Origin: an uncultured Bacteroidota bacterium
GTDB lineage: Bacteria > Bacteroidota > Bacteroidia > Chitinophagales > Chitinophagaceae
DNA length: 5,277 bases
Reading direction: 5' to 3'
Assembly: GCA_946479535.1 (NCBI GenBank)
Contig: CAMLGP010000270.1
Location: 1 to 5,277, forward strand
Shown here: positions 1 to 5,277 of the stretch, piece by piece
Layout: every line of letters starts with the position of its first letter
Numbering within the stretch: position 1 is the first letter of the stretch
Translations under genes and position numbers: made by a program
Notes under the pieces: model-generated
The model's database searches: none
What the model was told of the DNA's origin: nothing
The model's input: the letters and a program-made list of their open reading frames with translations, nothing else

Positions 1-1
1 A

Positions 2-55
2 ATCCCCATCGATTTTCCTGAAGCCGAGCCCTTACCTGAAACATCTGTAGTTTGA
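2..55 (+). CDS. Possible C-terminal tail of an upstream gene (partial)
   Basis: The second forward frame is open from the window edge to a TGA at 53-55 and would encode IPIDFPEAEPLPETSVV, an acidic, proline-rich tail of a kind common at protein C-termini. Only 17 codons are visible, so neither domain nor function can be named. If real, the gene lies 30 bp upstream of the AraC regulator on the same strand and could share its transcript. The third frame is also open as far as a TAG at 48-50, so the choice of frame is weak. Confidence 0.25.
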   Translation: MPIDFPEAEPLPETSVV

Positions 56-67
56 AAGTGTAGCCAT

Positions 68-75
68 TAAATTTG
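68..75 (+). promoter_or_regulatory. Candidate Bacteroidota -7 promoter box for the AraC gene
   Basis: TAAATTTG matches the Bacteroidota -7 consensus TAnnTTTG exactly. The nearest TTTG upstream (51-54) is only 13 bp away, shorter than the usual spacing of about 17-23 bp, so the -33 half is not convincing. Transcription from this box would begin just before the ATG at 86 and leave a very short leader. An 8-bp match in AT-rich DNA can easily arise by chance. Confidence 0.25.
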
Positions 76-85
76 CAGAACATCT

Positions 86-958
86 ATGACCCTCATTAAT
101 CCCCAGAATGGCAACCTGGCTTTCAAAGTATTCCACTTTGAGAACAACAGCACATTTGATCATCTTCAACGATTGAATTACTATGTGCTTCTGCTTATCC
201 TGGAAGGAGAGGGAAGTTTTAAAGCAGATTTTTCAGATTATAAATTTACCGCTAACAGCCTTTTATGTTTTTCTCCCTATCAACCCTTTTTGATCAATGC
301 CAAAGGGTCTATAAAAGGTGTAGCGGTAAATTTTCATCCTGATTTTTTTTGCATTCACCGCCACCAGAAGGAGGTAGCATGTAATGGAATACTATTCAAT
401 AATGTTTATCAACCCCCATTCCACAATGTATCCGCGGAAGAAGTTAATGAACTTTTGAGATTGATGGATTCCATGGAAAAAGAAATAATGCAGGCTGAAT
501 TGGCTCAATATGAATTGCTGGTATCTTATCTTAAAATATTCCTTATTACAGCATCCCGTTCCCGGCTAAATCAATTGCCCATGGATCAACTGCCTGCTGT
601 AAAGACAAAAGAACCATTTGTTTTGGAGCAGTTAAAGGACGCAATTGAACAGCATTACCGTAAGAAACATTCGGCAGGTGATTATGCTTCCCTGTTGAAT
701 CTTTCACCAAAAACTTTGGGAAGGATCACAAAAACCCATTTCAATAAAACACTTACCCACCTGATTGCTGAAAGAATAATTATAGAAGCGAAACGGGAAT
801 TGTATCTGACATCCAAACCGGTTAAGGCCATTGCATGGGAACTGGGGTTTGACGATGAGTATTATTTTAGCCGATTCTTTAAGACCCATGCCGATATCTC
901 TCCCCAGATTTACAGGGATTCCGTAGGCTTTGCAAGAGGTGAAGTAAAAACAGGCTAA
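86..958 (+). CDS. AraC-family transcriptional regulator
   Basis: This 290-residue protein has the usual two-part AraC layout and length. Residues about 1-150 form an N-terminal sensing or dimerisation region, probably cupin-like, with alternating beta-type stretches such as YYVLLLILEGEGSF. Residues about 197-280 form the DNA-binding domain with two helix-turn-helix units. The second unit is very characteristic: IAWELGFDDEYYFSRFF near 249-265, followed by the conserved ISPQIYR at 271-277. It is a cytoplasmic DNA-binding protein and its ligand cannot be predicted. The start at 86 is supported by an in-frame TGA at 53-55 and by the absence of another Met until about residue 127, inside the protein. 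No clear Shine-Dalgarno precedes it, as is common in Bacteroidota. Its stop lies 3 bp from that of the convergent lipoprotein gene, which makes that gene one possible target. Confidence 0.9.
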   Translation: MTLINPQNGNLAFKVFHFENNSTFDHLQRLNYYVLLLILEGEGSFKADFSDYKFTANSLLCFSPYQPFLINAKGSIKGVAVNFHPDFFCIHRHQKEVACNGILFNNVYQPPFHNVSAEEVNELLRLMDSMEKEIMQAELAQYELLVSYLKIFLITASRSRLNQLPMDQLPAVKTKEPFVLEQLKDAIEQHYRKKHSAGDYASLLNLSPKTLGRITKTHFNKTLTHLIAERIIIEAKRELYLTSKPVKAIAWELGFDDEYYFSRFFKTHADISPQIYRDSVGFARGEVKTG

Positions 959-961
959 TGC

Positions 962-1492
962 TTATTGGATCCGTGTTGAGTTAAACGGAATGGTATCTCT
1001 GCCACCTTTACCATTGGGCCCGATAATAAAAGCAGTAAGCGTATTTTGATCAGGAACTGTATAGTTTATGTCTGTTGGAAAATCATGTGCAGGATTACTG
1101 AATTGTACAGTTCTTTCCGTCAATATAACGGATTTAAACTTTACGGCTTTCCCCTCATTCTGATCTTTTACCGTATTTTCAAATATCCAGCCTGTATTAT
1201 CAGGGTATATATGTGCCTGTTCTTTCCAGGAAGTATCCGTTCCATTTATTGAATATACATCTGACTGGTAAGTTCCGTCATCATTCTTTTTCCAGCGCTC
1301 AAAATTCTTTCCGTTATTGGATTGCCAGAGGCCTAACAATTTCTCAAAAACAGGAGGGGGAGGAGTTAACTTTTCTGCGGCGCTTGCGGAATCCGCATTG
1401 GTATCAGTAGTGCTGGCGGTCTGATTATTACAGTTGGATAGAAACAATGATAAAATAGAGATAATAAGAAGGCGGTATAAAGGATTGTTCAT
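962..1492 (-). CDS. DUF6265-type lipoprotein
   Basis: A 176-residue protein with a lipoprotein signal: a short start with one Arg, a hydrophobic core at residues 8-18, and a lipobox LSNC with the acylated Cys at 21. A low-complexity Thr/Ser/Ala/Asp linker ending in a proline run (about 22-49) tethers a folded, probably beta-rich domain at about 50-176. That domain carries the pattern I associate with DUF6265: LLGLWQSNNGKNFERW near the start, SNPAHDFPTDINY near 132-144, and a closing TAFIIGPNGKGG stretch before a terminal Arg. It is probably anchored to the outer or inner membrane facing the periplasm. The biochemical function is unknown; lipocalin-like ligand binding is a guess from the fold pattern. 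It lies 66 bp downstream of the broken AraC gene on the same strand and converges with the intact AraC gene. TTATTTTG at 1511-1518 (minus) is a one-mismatch -7 box, so it may have its own promoter. Confidence 0.8.
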   Translation of the reverse strand: MNNPLYRLLIISILSLFLSNCNNQTASTTDTNADSASAAEKLTPPPPVFEKLLGLWQSNNGKNFERWKKNDDGTYQSDVYSINGTDTSWKEQAHIYPDNTGWIFENTVKDQNEGKAVKFKSVILTERTVQFSNPAHDFPTDINYTVPDQNTLTAFIIGPNGKGGRDTIPFNSTRIQ

Positions 1493-1558
1493 ATCAAATA
1501 TTTATAGGTGCAAAATAACCGGACCACTGTTTTCTAAATTGTAAAAATGCGACAGTTA

Positions 1559-2360
1559 TTATTCCGCACCGATAAATAATGCTGATAGTCGCAGGTTGCC
1601 AGCAAAAAAAGATTTAGGGCTAATTCCTGTAAACTCCCTGAAGTCCTTAATGAAGTGGGCCTGATCATAATACCCGCTTTCATAAGCCAGTGAGGTAAGG
1701 TTGGGATATTTTTTTTGTTCAAGGAGTTTTAAGGCAGATTGTAGCCGGACTACCCGTGAAAGCTGTTTGGGACTCATTCCAACGGCAGTCTCAAATCTTC
1801 TTTCCATATTCCGGCGATGGATGTTCAATTTATCAGCCAGTTCATTTACTGCCAATTGTCCCTGTGTTTTAAGAATGGTTTCCACGCAGGCACGCGTTAT
1901 TCTATCGATGGTTTCCTGGGTTTCCAGCTTTGCAAGCAGGAATTTTTCAATCAGTTCAATTCTTTCTCTGTTTGATGGGGAATTGATTACCGCCTGCTCC
2001 AGTTCTTCTCCTACATTGCCGAAAATATCCTGAATGGCTACGGCTTTATTTTCAAGCGAGCAAAAAGGGTGCCAAGCCCTCCGGTAAAAATCTTGCAGCC
2101 ACCAGGCCAGTAACTCCGGAAGGTGCTATTTCGAGAAAACCCGTGATCTGTCCGAATATAAAACTCTGTGGTTGCAAAATAAATGAACCATCATGGAGGT
2201 ATTGATAGAAACGATTTCCATAGTTAAAGATCATTTCCATACAGCCATCGGGTATAACACGTTGTCGTTCGGGTGAAGGAGCGGCTTCAGCCTCTAAGGA
2301 CCAAAAACATTTAACAAAAGGTTTGAGTGAATCGCTGGGATCAAATTGCTGATAGTCCAT
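1559..2360 (-). pseudogene. AraC-family regulator with DUF6597-like N-terminus, frameshifted
   Basis: Two adjacent minus-strand frames together encode one recognisable regulator. The first part, from ATG 2358-2360, gives the DUF6597-type domain: FDPSDSLKPFVKCFWSLE (6-23), VIPDGCMEMIFNYG (35-48), then the GQITGFLEIAP and GLVAARFLPEGLAPFL region, before hitting TGA at 2052-2054. The second part is open in the next frame from about 2098 to TAA at 1559-1561. It carries the linker SLENKAVAIQDIFG and a complete AraC helix-turn-helix domain ending in ESGYYDQAHFIKDFREFTG. Removing one base from the T5 run on the coding strand (A5 at 2062-2066 on the plus strand) joins them into a continuous 266-residue protein of normal family length. 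Everything else looks intact, so this is a very recent mutation or a sequencing error. As written, only the sensor half would be made, with no DNA-binding domain. Confidence 0.85.
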
Positions 2361-2372
2361 GGTGAAAAGTTA

Positions 2373-2380
2373 CAAAGCTA
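2373..2380 (-). promoter_or_regulatory. Candidate -7 promoter box for the split AraC gene
   Basis: On the minus strand this reads TAGCTTTG, an exact match to the Bacteroidota consensus TAnnTTTG, and it ends 12 bp ahead of the ATG. No good TTG box is present at the usual distance upstream. The site overlaps one end of the inverted repeat at 2376-2430, so a protein bound there could block it. Confidence 0.3.
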
Positions 2381-2430
2381 TTAGTTATTGGTTGCTGGTT
2401 ATTAGAAAAGGGCTAACCAAACTAATAGCT
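2376..2430. repeat. 55-bp imperfect inverted repeat upstream of the split AraC gene
   Basis: AGCTATTAGTT at 2376-2386 is the exact reverse complement of AACTAATAGCT at 2420-2430. Allowing a 2-base bulge (2386-2387), pairing continues through TTGGTT (2388-2393) with AACCAA (2415-2420), giving about 16 paired positions around a 21-nt centre. The left half also has GTTATT twice, 14 bp apart (2384-2389 and 2398-2403). No T-run follows either arm, so it is not an intrinsic terminator. Its place over the candidate -7 box suggests an operator or a 5' leader structure. A small mobile palindrome is another possibility. Confidence 0.6.
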
Positions 2431-2461
2431 CCAATAATACTACATCACATTTGATTACATA

Positions 2462-2494
2462 CAAAAAACCAGGGCCCATGTAGTTGGCCCTGGG
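2462..2494 (-). terminator. Intrinsic terminator of the DUF2911-TPR gene
   Basis: On the minus strand CCAGGGCC (2493-2486) pairs perfectly with GGCCCTGG (2476-2469) around a 9-nt loop. It is followed at once by six T residues (2468-2463). The GC-rich 8-bp stem plus T6 tract is a classic rho-independent terminator. It lies about 40 bp past the stop of the gene ending at 2533 and separates that gene from the split regulator. Confidence 0.9.
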
Positions 2495-2532
2495 TACTTA
2501 GTGAATCGGTCCTGCATTCTTATAATGCTCAA

Positions 2533-3621
2533 TTATAATGCTCCTAGCTGCTTCAAAAACTTCTCTGAATTCTGCCTTGTTGCATCAGGCGGATTCAGGC
2601 TTAATGACTTCCTGAAATTGAGTATTGCATTTTTGCTGTCACCCTTGTTTACATACCCTTCTCCAAGACTATCAAATGTATTTGCACTTTTGGGAAAGCG
2701 TTTTGTATTCAGAATAAATACTTCAATGGCTTTATCCTGTTGTCCATTGTTCATTAACTGGTACCCGTATAAATTCAGTTCAACTTCTGTTGCCATAGTC
2801 ATTGCTTCACTCATGGTTTTGTCTGACTCATCATTTTTCCCCATTGCTTTCAGAATATTTGCTTTGGTGTTCAATGTGGCAAATGTTTTATTTTGGGCAA
2901 TGGCTTTATCAGCCCAAACCAGTGCCTCATCATAATTCACTTTATTATTGAGGGCATAGGTTGCCGCACTGTTGAATCCCTGCCAGTTAAAACCTACCGG
3001 CCCTTTTAATTCTTCTTCTGCATTTGCCATTACAATATCATCAGTGGCAAATTCTATTTTAACAGGGAACTGTTTCTTTTCCCAGTTCAACATCAGATCA
3101 GTACTGTTCTTGGTGACATTGTCGAATTCATAAGTCAACAGTTCAGTTTGTGGTACAGAATTAAGATTGATCTTCGCTCGCATCAGGTCATTCTTTTGAT
3201 CATAGAAGAAACTTCCCCATGATTTATTGTCTTTGGAAAGGATCACTTCACCAGTATTATCCTGGTTGATGACATAGAATAATCCGTATTTGCCTGCCGG
3301 CACAGTAGTTCCTTCAACTTTGGCAGGGTGTGTGACCGTTATGGTTGTATTCTCATTGGCCCCGGCACGCCAGGGTGCTGAATTACCAGCTCCAAATCCC
3401 TGTACGTTCCATCCATAGGGCACCAGTTTGCCCCATACTTCACGGCCCTTAACAGAAGGTCTTGAATAATTCACAGTGACTTTTGAAATCCCTATTGTTT
3501 GGGTAACTTCTGCAGCAGGACTCGGTACTCTTGGTGTGGTTATTCCCTGGCTGTTTGTATTTAATGTGATCAGCCCAAGGCAGAATACCGCCAGTGAGCG
3601 GGTTACATGTAGTTTTTTCAT
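2533..3621 (-). CDS. Secreted DUF2911 protein with C-terminal TPR repeats
   Basis: A 362-residue protein of unknown biochemical function. Residues 1-25 look like a Sec signal peptide (MKKLHVTR, hydrophobic 9-20, likely cleavage near NSQ-G). Cys14 lies in the hydrophobic core without a lipobox, so a periplasmic protein is more likely than a lipoprotein. Residues about 28-192 are a DUF2911 domain, with the family landmarks TTPRVPSPAAEV, VNYSRPSVKGREVWG, LVPYG, WRAGANENTTI and PAGKYGLFYV in order. Residues about 215-345 form helical TPR-like repeats, clearest at 282-313 and 315-345 (FDSLGEGYVNKGDSKNAILNFRKSLSLNP). The TPR part suggests a protein partner. The gene is probably monocistronic, with a promoter candidate upstream and a strong terminator downstream. 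The ATG at 3619-3621 is chosen because the signal peptide begins there; the leader before it has no Shine-Dalgarno sequence. Confidence 0.9.
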   Translation of the reverse strand: MKKLHVTRSLAVFCLGLITLNTNSQGITTPRVPSPAAEVTQTIGISKVTVNYSRPSVKGREVWGKLVPYGWNVQGFGAGNSAPWRAGANENTTITVTHPAKVEGTTVPAGKYGLFYVINQDNTGEVILSKDNKSWGSFFYDQKNDLMRAKINLNSVPQTELLTYEFDNVTKNSTDLMLNWEKKQFPVKIEFATDDIVMANAEEELKGPVGFNWQGFNSAATYALNNKVNYDEALVWADKAIAQNKTFATLNTKANILKAMGKNDESDKTMSEAMTMATEVELNLYGYQLMNNGQQDKAIEVFILNTKRFPKSANTFDSLGEGYVNKGDSKNAILNFRKSLSLNPPDATRQNSEKFLKQLGAL

Positions 3622-3654
3622 TTTAGAAGTTTTGGTAAGAAAACATTTGTTAGT

Positions 3655-3682
3655 TTAAATTACGATCAAGGCTCATTGCCAA
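3655..3682 (-). promoter_or_regulatory. Candidate promoter of the DUF2911-TPR gene
   Basis: On the minus strand a TTG (3682-3680) inside a T-run is followed 17 bp later by TAATTTAA (3662-3655), which matches six of the eight positions of TAnnTTTG. The spacing fits the Bacteroidota -33/-7 pattern, and the box lies about 33 bp before the ATG. The match is imperfect and the region is AT-rich, so this is tentative. Confidence 0.3.
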
Positions 3683-3810
3683 AAAGGGAATTCTACTGAA
3701 GCGGTAATTATAAGGGTCAAAAGGCGTGTAATGATTGCAGAATGTTGAACGGTATTTATCAAACACAAAGGATATCCGTCTGAATTTTACATGTGCGGGA
3801 AGTGAAAAGG

Positions 3811-3906
3811 ATGGCTATTAAACATTTTTTCATTGAAGATGAAAGAGGCAGTATAACAGAACAGATCCCACAAAGCATTTCTTACCTGAGAGGTTTAAAA
3901 GAATGA
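3811..3906 (+). CDS. Possible small ORF, 31 residues, unrecognised
   Basis: ATG at 3811 opens a frame of 31 codons ending in TGA at 3904-3906. It starts MAIKHFFIEDERGSITEQ and ends SISYLRGLKE. The composition is balanced and protein-like, with no signal peptide or membrane segment, and codon choice resembles the neighbouring genes. AAAAGG directly abuts the ATG, too close for an ideal ribosome site. The frame is also open back to 3784, so a GTG start at 3793 or 3802 is possible. The ORF ends 5 bp from the stop of the convergent gene at 3912, echoing the tight convergence at 958/962. I recognise no family. A chance ORF in the 290-bp gap between 3622 and 3911 remains quite possible; apart from this and the promoter candidate I see nothing else there. 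Confidence 0.35.
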   Translation: MAIKHFFIEDERGSITEQIPQSISYLRGLKE

Positions 3907-3911
3907 ACTGA

Positions 3912-4298
3912 TCAACTGACAACAACATTTCCATTTCTGTAATCAATTCGTACAGCTATACGAGTGGGTTCTCCACGCATGGATTCAACTTCTATTTCAG
4001 CATTGATAGTGGCTTCAAACAATATCCTGCCAACTTCAATCAGCTTTTCTTCGGCTTCTGCAAATCTGGATTGGGCAATGGTTGATTGTTCTCCATTGAT
4101 GACCATATCCTGGTATGCCCTATAAATGGTATTTGCCTGATCAAGGCTATAATGATTTTCCTCCCCATTGAATTTTGCAAGGAGTTTATTGTATTCCTTT
4201 TCGGCATCCATCTTTTTCCTGCCATAGAACTGGGATCTTTCCCTGTGTTCAATATAATCCCTGATAATATTTTCTACTGAAAGGATAGGAGTCATCAT
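3912..4298 (-). CDS. Hypothetical protein, predicted coiled coil
   Basis: I do not recognise this family. The preferred start is the ATG pair at 4293-4298, giving 128 residues. A start 12 codons earlier (4334) lies inside a GC-rich palindrome and would add an unrelated-looking basic stretch, so it is rejected. Residues about 8-45 (ENIIRDYIEHRERSQFYGRK onward) and 50-100 are highly charged and helical, compatible with coiled coil. Residues about 101-128 switch to beta-type alternation, EIEVES then RIAVRIDYRNGNVVVS, suggesting a small C-terminal beta hairpin. It has no signal peptide, membrane segment or cysteine, so it is probably a cytoplasmic, possibly oligomeric protein. It lies downstream of the TPR gene on the same strand but is separated by 163 bp with hairpins, so independent expression is likely. 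Confidence 0.65.
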   Translation of the reverse strand: MMTPILSVENIIRDYIEHRERSQFYGRKKMDAEKEYNKLLAKFNGEENHYSLDQANTIYRAYQDMVINGEQSTIAQSRFAEAEEKLIEVGRILFEATINAEIEVESMRGEPTRIAVRIDYRNGNVVVS

Positions 4299-4299
4299 A

Positions 4300-4318
4300 G
4301 GGTGAAGTTTTTTCACCC
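4300..4318 (-). promoter_or_regulatory. Hairpin abutting the start codon of the coiled-coil gene
   Basis: GGGTGAA (4300-4306) pairs perfectly with TTCACCC (4312-4318) around a 5-nt loop. In the minus-strand transcript this 7-bp stem ends one nucleotide before the ATG at 4298, covering where a ribosome would land. It could lower translation or simply be the edge of the adjoining palindromic element. No T-run follows on the minus strand, so it is not a terminator of that direction. Confidence 0.45.
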
Positions 4319-4368
4319 GCCAAAGCTTTGGCACTGGCGGGATCCGCCGTCACCGCTGGCTATGGCGG
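4317..4368. repeat. GC-rich palindromic intergenic element, REP/MITE-like
   Basis: This 52-bp patch is far richer in G and C than its surroundings and is built of nested inverted repeats. GCCAAAGCTTTGGC at 4319-4332 is a perfect 14-bp palindrome. GGCGG (4336-4340) pairs with CCGCC (4344-4348) around a 3-nt loop. The ends CCGCCAAAGC (4317-4326) and GCTATGGCGG (4359-4368) are inverted copies with one mismatch. There is no transposase or room for one. The architecture fits a dispersed non-coding palindromic repeat, or a folded element in the 5' leader of the coiled-coil gene. Which of these holds cannot be settled from one copy. Confidence 0.6.
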
Positions 4369-4424
4369 ACAAGATAAAAACGAAAAAACAGGCCCTTTTA
4401 GTGCCTTATTTTATTGATAGTAAA

Positions 4425-4445
4425 TACCTGGTTGGAAACCAGATA
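4425..4445 (-). terminator. Weak hairpin downstream of the TPR gene, possible terminator
   Basis: On the minus strand TATCTGGTT (4445-4437) pairs with AACCAGGTA (4433-4425) around a 3-nt loop, with one G-U pair. It starts 16 bp past the stop at 4462. Only a loose AT-rich stretch follows, not a clean T-run; a T6 tract comes later at 4388-4383. It may end or slow transcription of the TPR gene, but it is much weaker than the terminator at 2462-2494. Confidence 0.35.
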
Positions 4446-4461
4446 CGTACACGAATCGTGA

Positions 4462-5277
4462 TTATACGCCAATCCTTTTTCGTAATAATGCGTAACGGGG
4501 ATCATTCTTGATGCCTTTATAGGCTGGATATTCCAGGTAATAGCTTACGGGTCCCATTCTTTTATCAATACACTGATTGAGATAGTGGAATGTTTTATCG
4601 ATATCTCCCAATCCATACCAGACAGCTGCAAGGTCAGCATCGATCACAGAATCAGGTTCCTGTTCCTGGCGTAATTCCATTTTACCAACAATGTCAAGTG
4701 CTTTATCCCGGTCTCCCAATTTCCCATAGGCAAAACCCATTCCCATTAACCCTTTTAAATGATGGTTGGTGAGCTGTTGATATTCTTTAAATAATTCCAG
4801 AGCTATATCCCAATCGCCTTTCATGCCAATTGCCCAGGCCTTTAGTTCAAGGGCAATTCGCATATGTGGATTTACTTCAAGCAGTTTATCCGCCTGCAGA
4901 ATGGCATCATCAAACCGTTCAGCAAACACATACATGTTGCCCAAAGTTTGTGACACAATTGGAGAAAGCGGATCCTTTTCTTCTGCATACTCCATAATTT
5001 TGACCGCCAGCTGCTTTTGTCCCATCGTCACATAATAGAATGCAAGTAGTTCATAGGCCTCAACGGAGCTGGGATTCAACTCTATTGCCTTTTTAAGTGA
5101 TTGCTGCGCCTCCTCCCATTTCCAATCGTAAAAAAGATAAACACTTCCTTTGGCAACATGACCTTCTGCAATAGAATTATCCAGACTTAGGGCCTTGTCT
5201 GCATATTGATTTACGATCTGGAAAGCCCGATTCGGTAATACCTGACCGGTAGCACCCAAAAAACTATACGCTGCGGC
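4462..5277 (-). CDS. TPR-repeat protein, C-terminal part (5' end outside window)
   Basis: The frame is open from the right edge to TAA at 4462-4464, giving 271 residues with no true start visible. A TTG at 5257-5259 lies inside the repeat array and is not a credible start, because the repeat pattern continues upstream as AAAYSFLGATG. At least five TPR units follow one another, for example AEGHVAKGSVYLFYDWKWEE, VEAYELLAFYYVTMGQKQLA and SQTLGNMYVFAERFDDAI, each ending in a helix plus NP or DP. The C-terminus, YPAYKGIKNDPRYALLRKRIGV, matches the typical end of TPR tails in bacterial signalling proteins, such as those fused to adenylate/guanylate cyclase, kinase or HTH domains. That parallel is from family knowledge; the N-terminal effector domain is not in the window. 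The repeats probably bind a protein partner. No signal peptide can be judged. Confidence 0.85.
   Translation of the reverse strand, partial: AAAYSFLGATGQVLPNRAFQIVNQYADKALSLDNSIAEGHVAKGSVYLFYDWKWEEAQQSLKKAIELNPSSVEAYELLAFYYVTMGQKQLAVKIMEYAEEKDPLSPIVSQTLGNMYVFAERFDDAILQADKLLEVNPHMRIALELKAWAIGMKGDWDIALELFKEYQQLTNHHLKGLMGMGFAYGKLGDRDKALDIVGKMELRQEQEPDSVIDADLAAVWYGLGDIDKTFHYLNQCIDKRMGPVSYYLEYPAYKGIKNDPRYALLRKRIGV

Noticed and set aside
1701..2033. Plus-strand 110-codon ORF opposite the split AraC gene
   Set aside because: It lies antisense to the AraC helix-turn-helix and linker, with serine-rich, motif-free sequence.
2501..2935. Plus-strand 144-codon ORF opposite the DUF2911-TPR gene
   Set aside because: It is antisense to a gene with clear domains; its protein is rich in Phe, Ser and Leu with no motif, typical of a shadow frame.
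3759..3833. Minus-strand 24-residue ORF beginning MKKCLIAILF, resembling a signal peptide
   Set aside because: It is very short, has nothing after the hydrophobic stretch, and overlaps the longer plus-strand small ORF; it is most likely chance.
4299..4334. Twelve-codon N-terminal extension of the coiled-coil protein starting at 4334
   Set aside because: The extra codons run through the hairpin and the perfect palindrome; the ATG pair at 4293-4298 gives a more natural N-terminus.
4371..4400. A-rich tract with GGCC core as a terminator for the TPR gene
   Set aside because: On the minus strand the T-run is present but the GGCC core leaves no proper stem and loop.
5257..5259. TTG as the start of the TPR gene
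   Set aside because: The open frame and the repeat pattern continue upstream to the window edge, so the gene is partial.
1..5277. CRISPR array, tRNA, rRNA, insertion sequence or phage genes
   Set aside because: No regularly spaced direct repeats, tRNA-like cloverleaf, rRNA sequence or transposase/integrase-like protein was found by reading.

Overview
The window looks like chromosomal DNA from a Bacteroidota bacterium, most likely Chitinophagaceae or a close relative. This is inferred from the AT-rich composition, the lack of clear Shine-Dalgarno sequences, candidate -7 boxes matching TAnnTTTG, and the protein types: a Bacteroidota-style lipoprotein signal, a DUF2911 protein, a DUF6597-type AraC regulator and long TPR proteins. 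No rRNA, tRNA, CRISPR array, transposase or phage gene was seen.

Layout, left to right. Positions 1-55 may hold the last 17 codons of an upstream plus-strand gene. Positions 86-958 (+) encode an intact AraC-family regulator. It meets, tail to tail with 3 bp between, a minus-strand lipoprotein gene (962-1492) of the DUF6265 type. Upstream of the lipoprotein on the same strand is a second AraC-type regulator (1559-2360), split by a single-base frameshift in a five-A run at 2062-2066. Ahead of it lies a 55-bp inverted repeat (2376-2430) touching its candidate -7 box. A textbook intrinsic terminator (2462-2494, minus) then ends a secreted DUF2911-TPR gene (2533-3621). A 290-bp gap carries that gene's likely promoter and a possible 31-residue plus-strand ORF (3811-3906). 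Next come a small conserved-looking coiled-coil protein of unknown function (3912-4298, minus), a GC-rich palindromic element (4317-4368) with an adjoining hairpin against the start codon, and the TPR-rich C-terminal part of a gene running off the right edge (4462-5277, minus).

The genes do not form a clear pathway. Two AraC regulators with different sensor domains flank a DUF6265 lipoprotein, so one may control it, but the sequence does not prove this. The DUF2911-TPR gene is probably its own transcription unit, having a promoter candidate and a strong terminator. The TPR gene at the right edge resembles the C-terminal half of signalling proteins such as cyclase-TPR or HTH-TPR fusions, but its effector domain lies outside the window. 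I found no convincing undescribed multi-gene system. The most unusual items are the GC-rich palindrome cluster, the operator-like inverted repeat and the frameshifted regulator.
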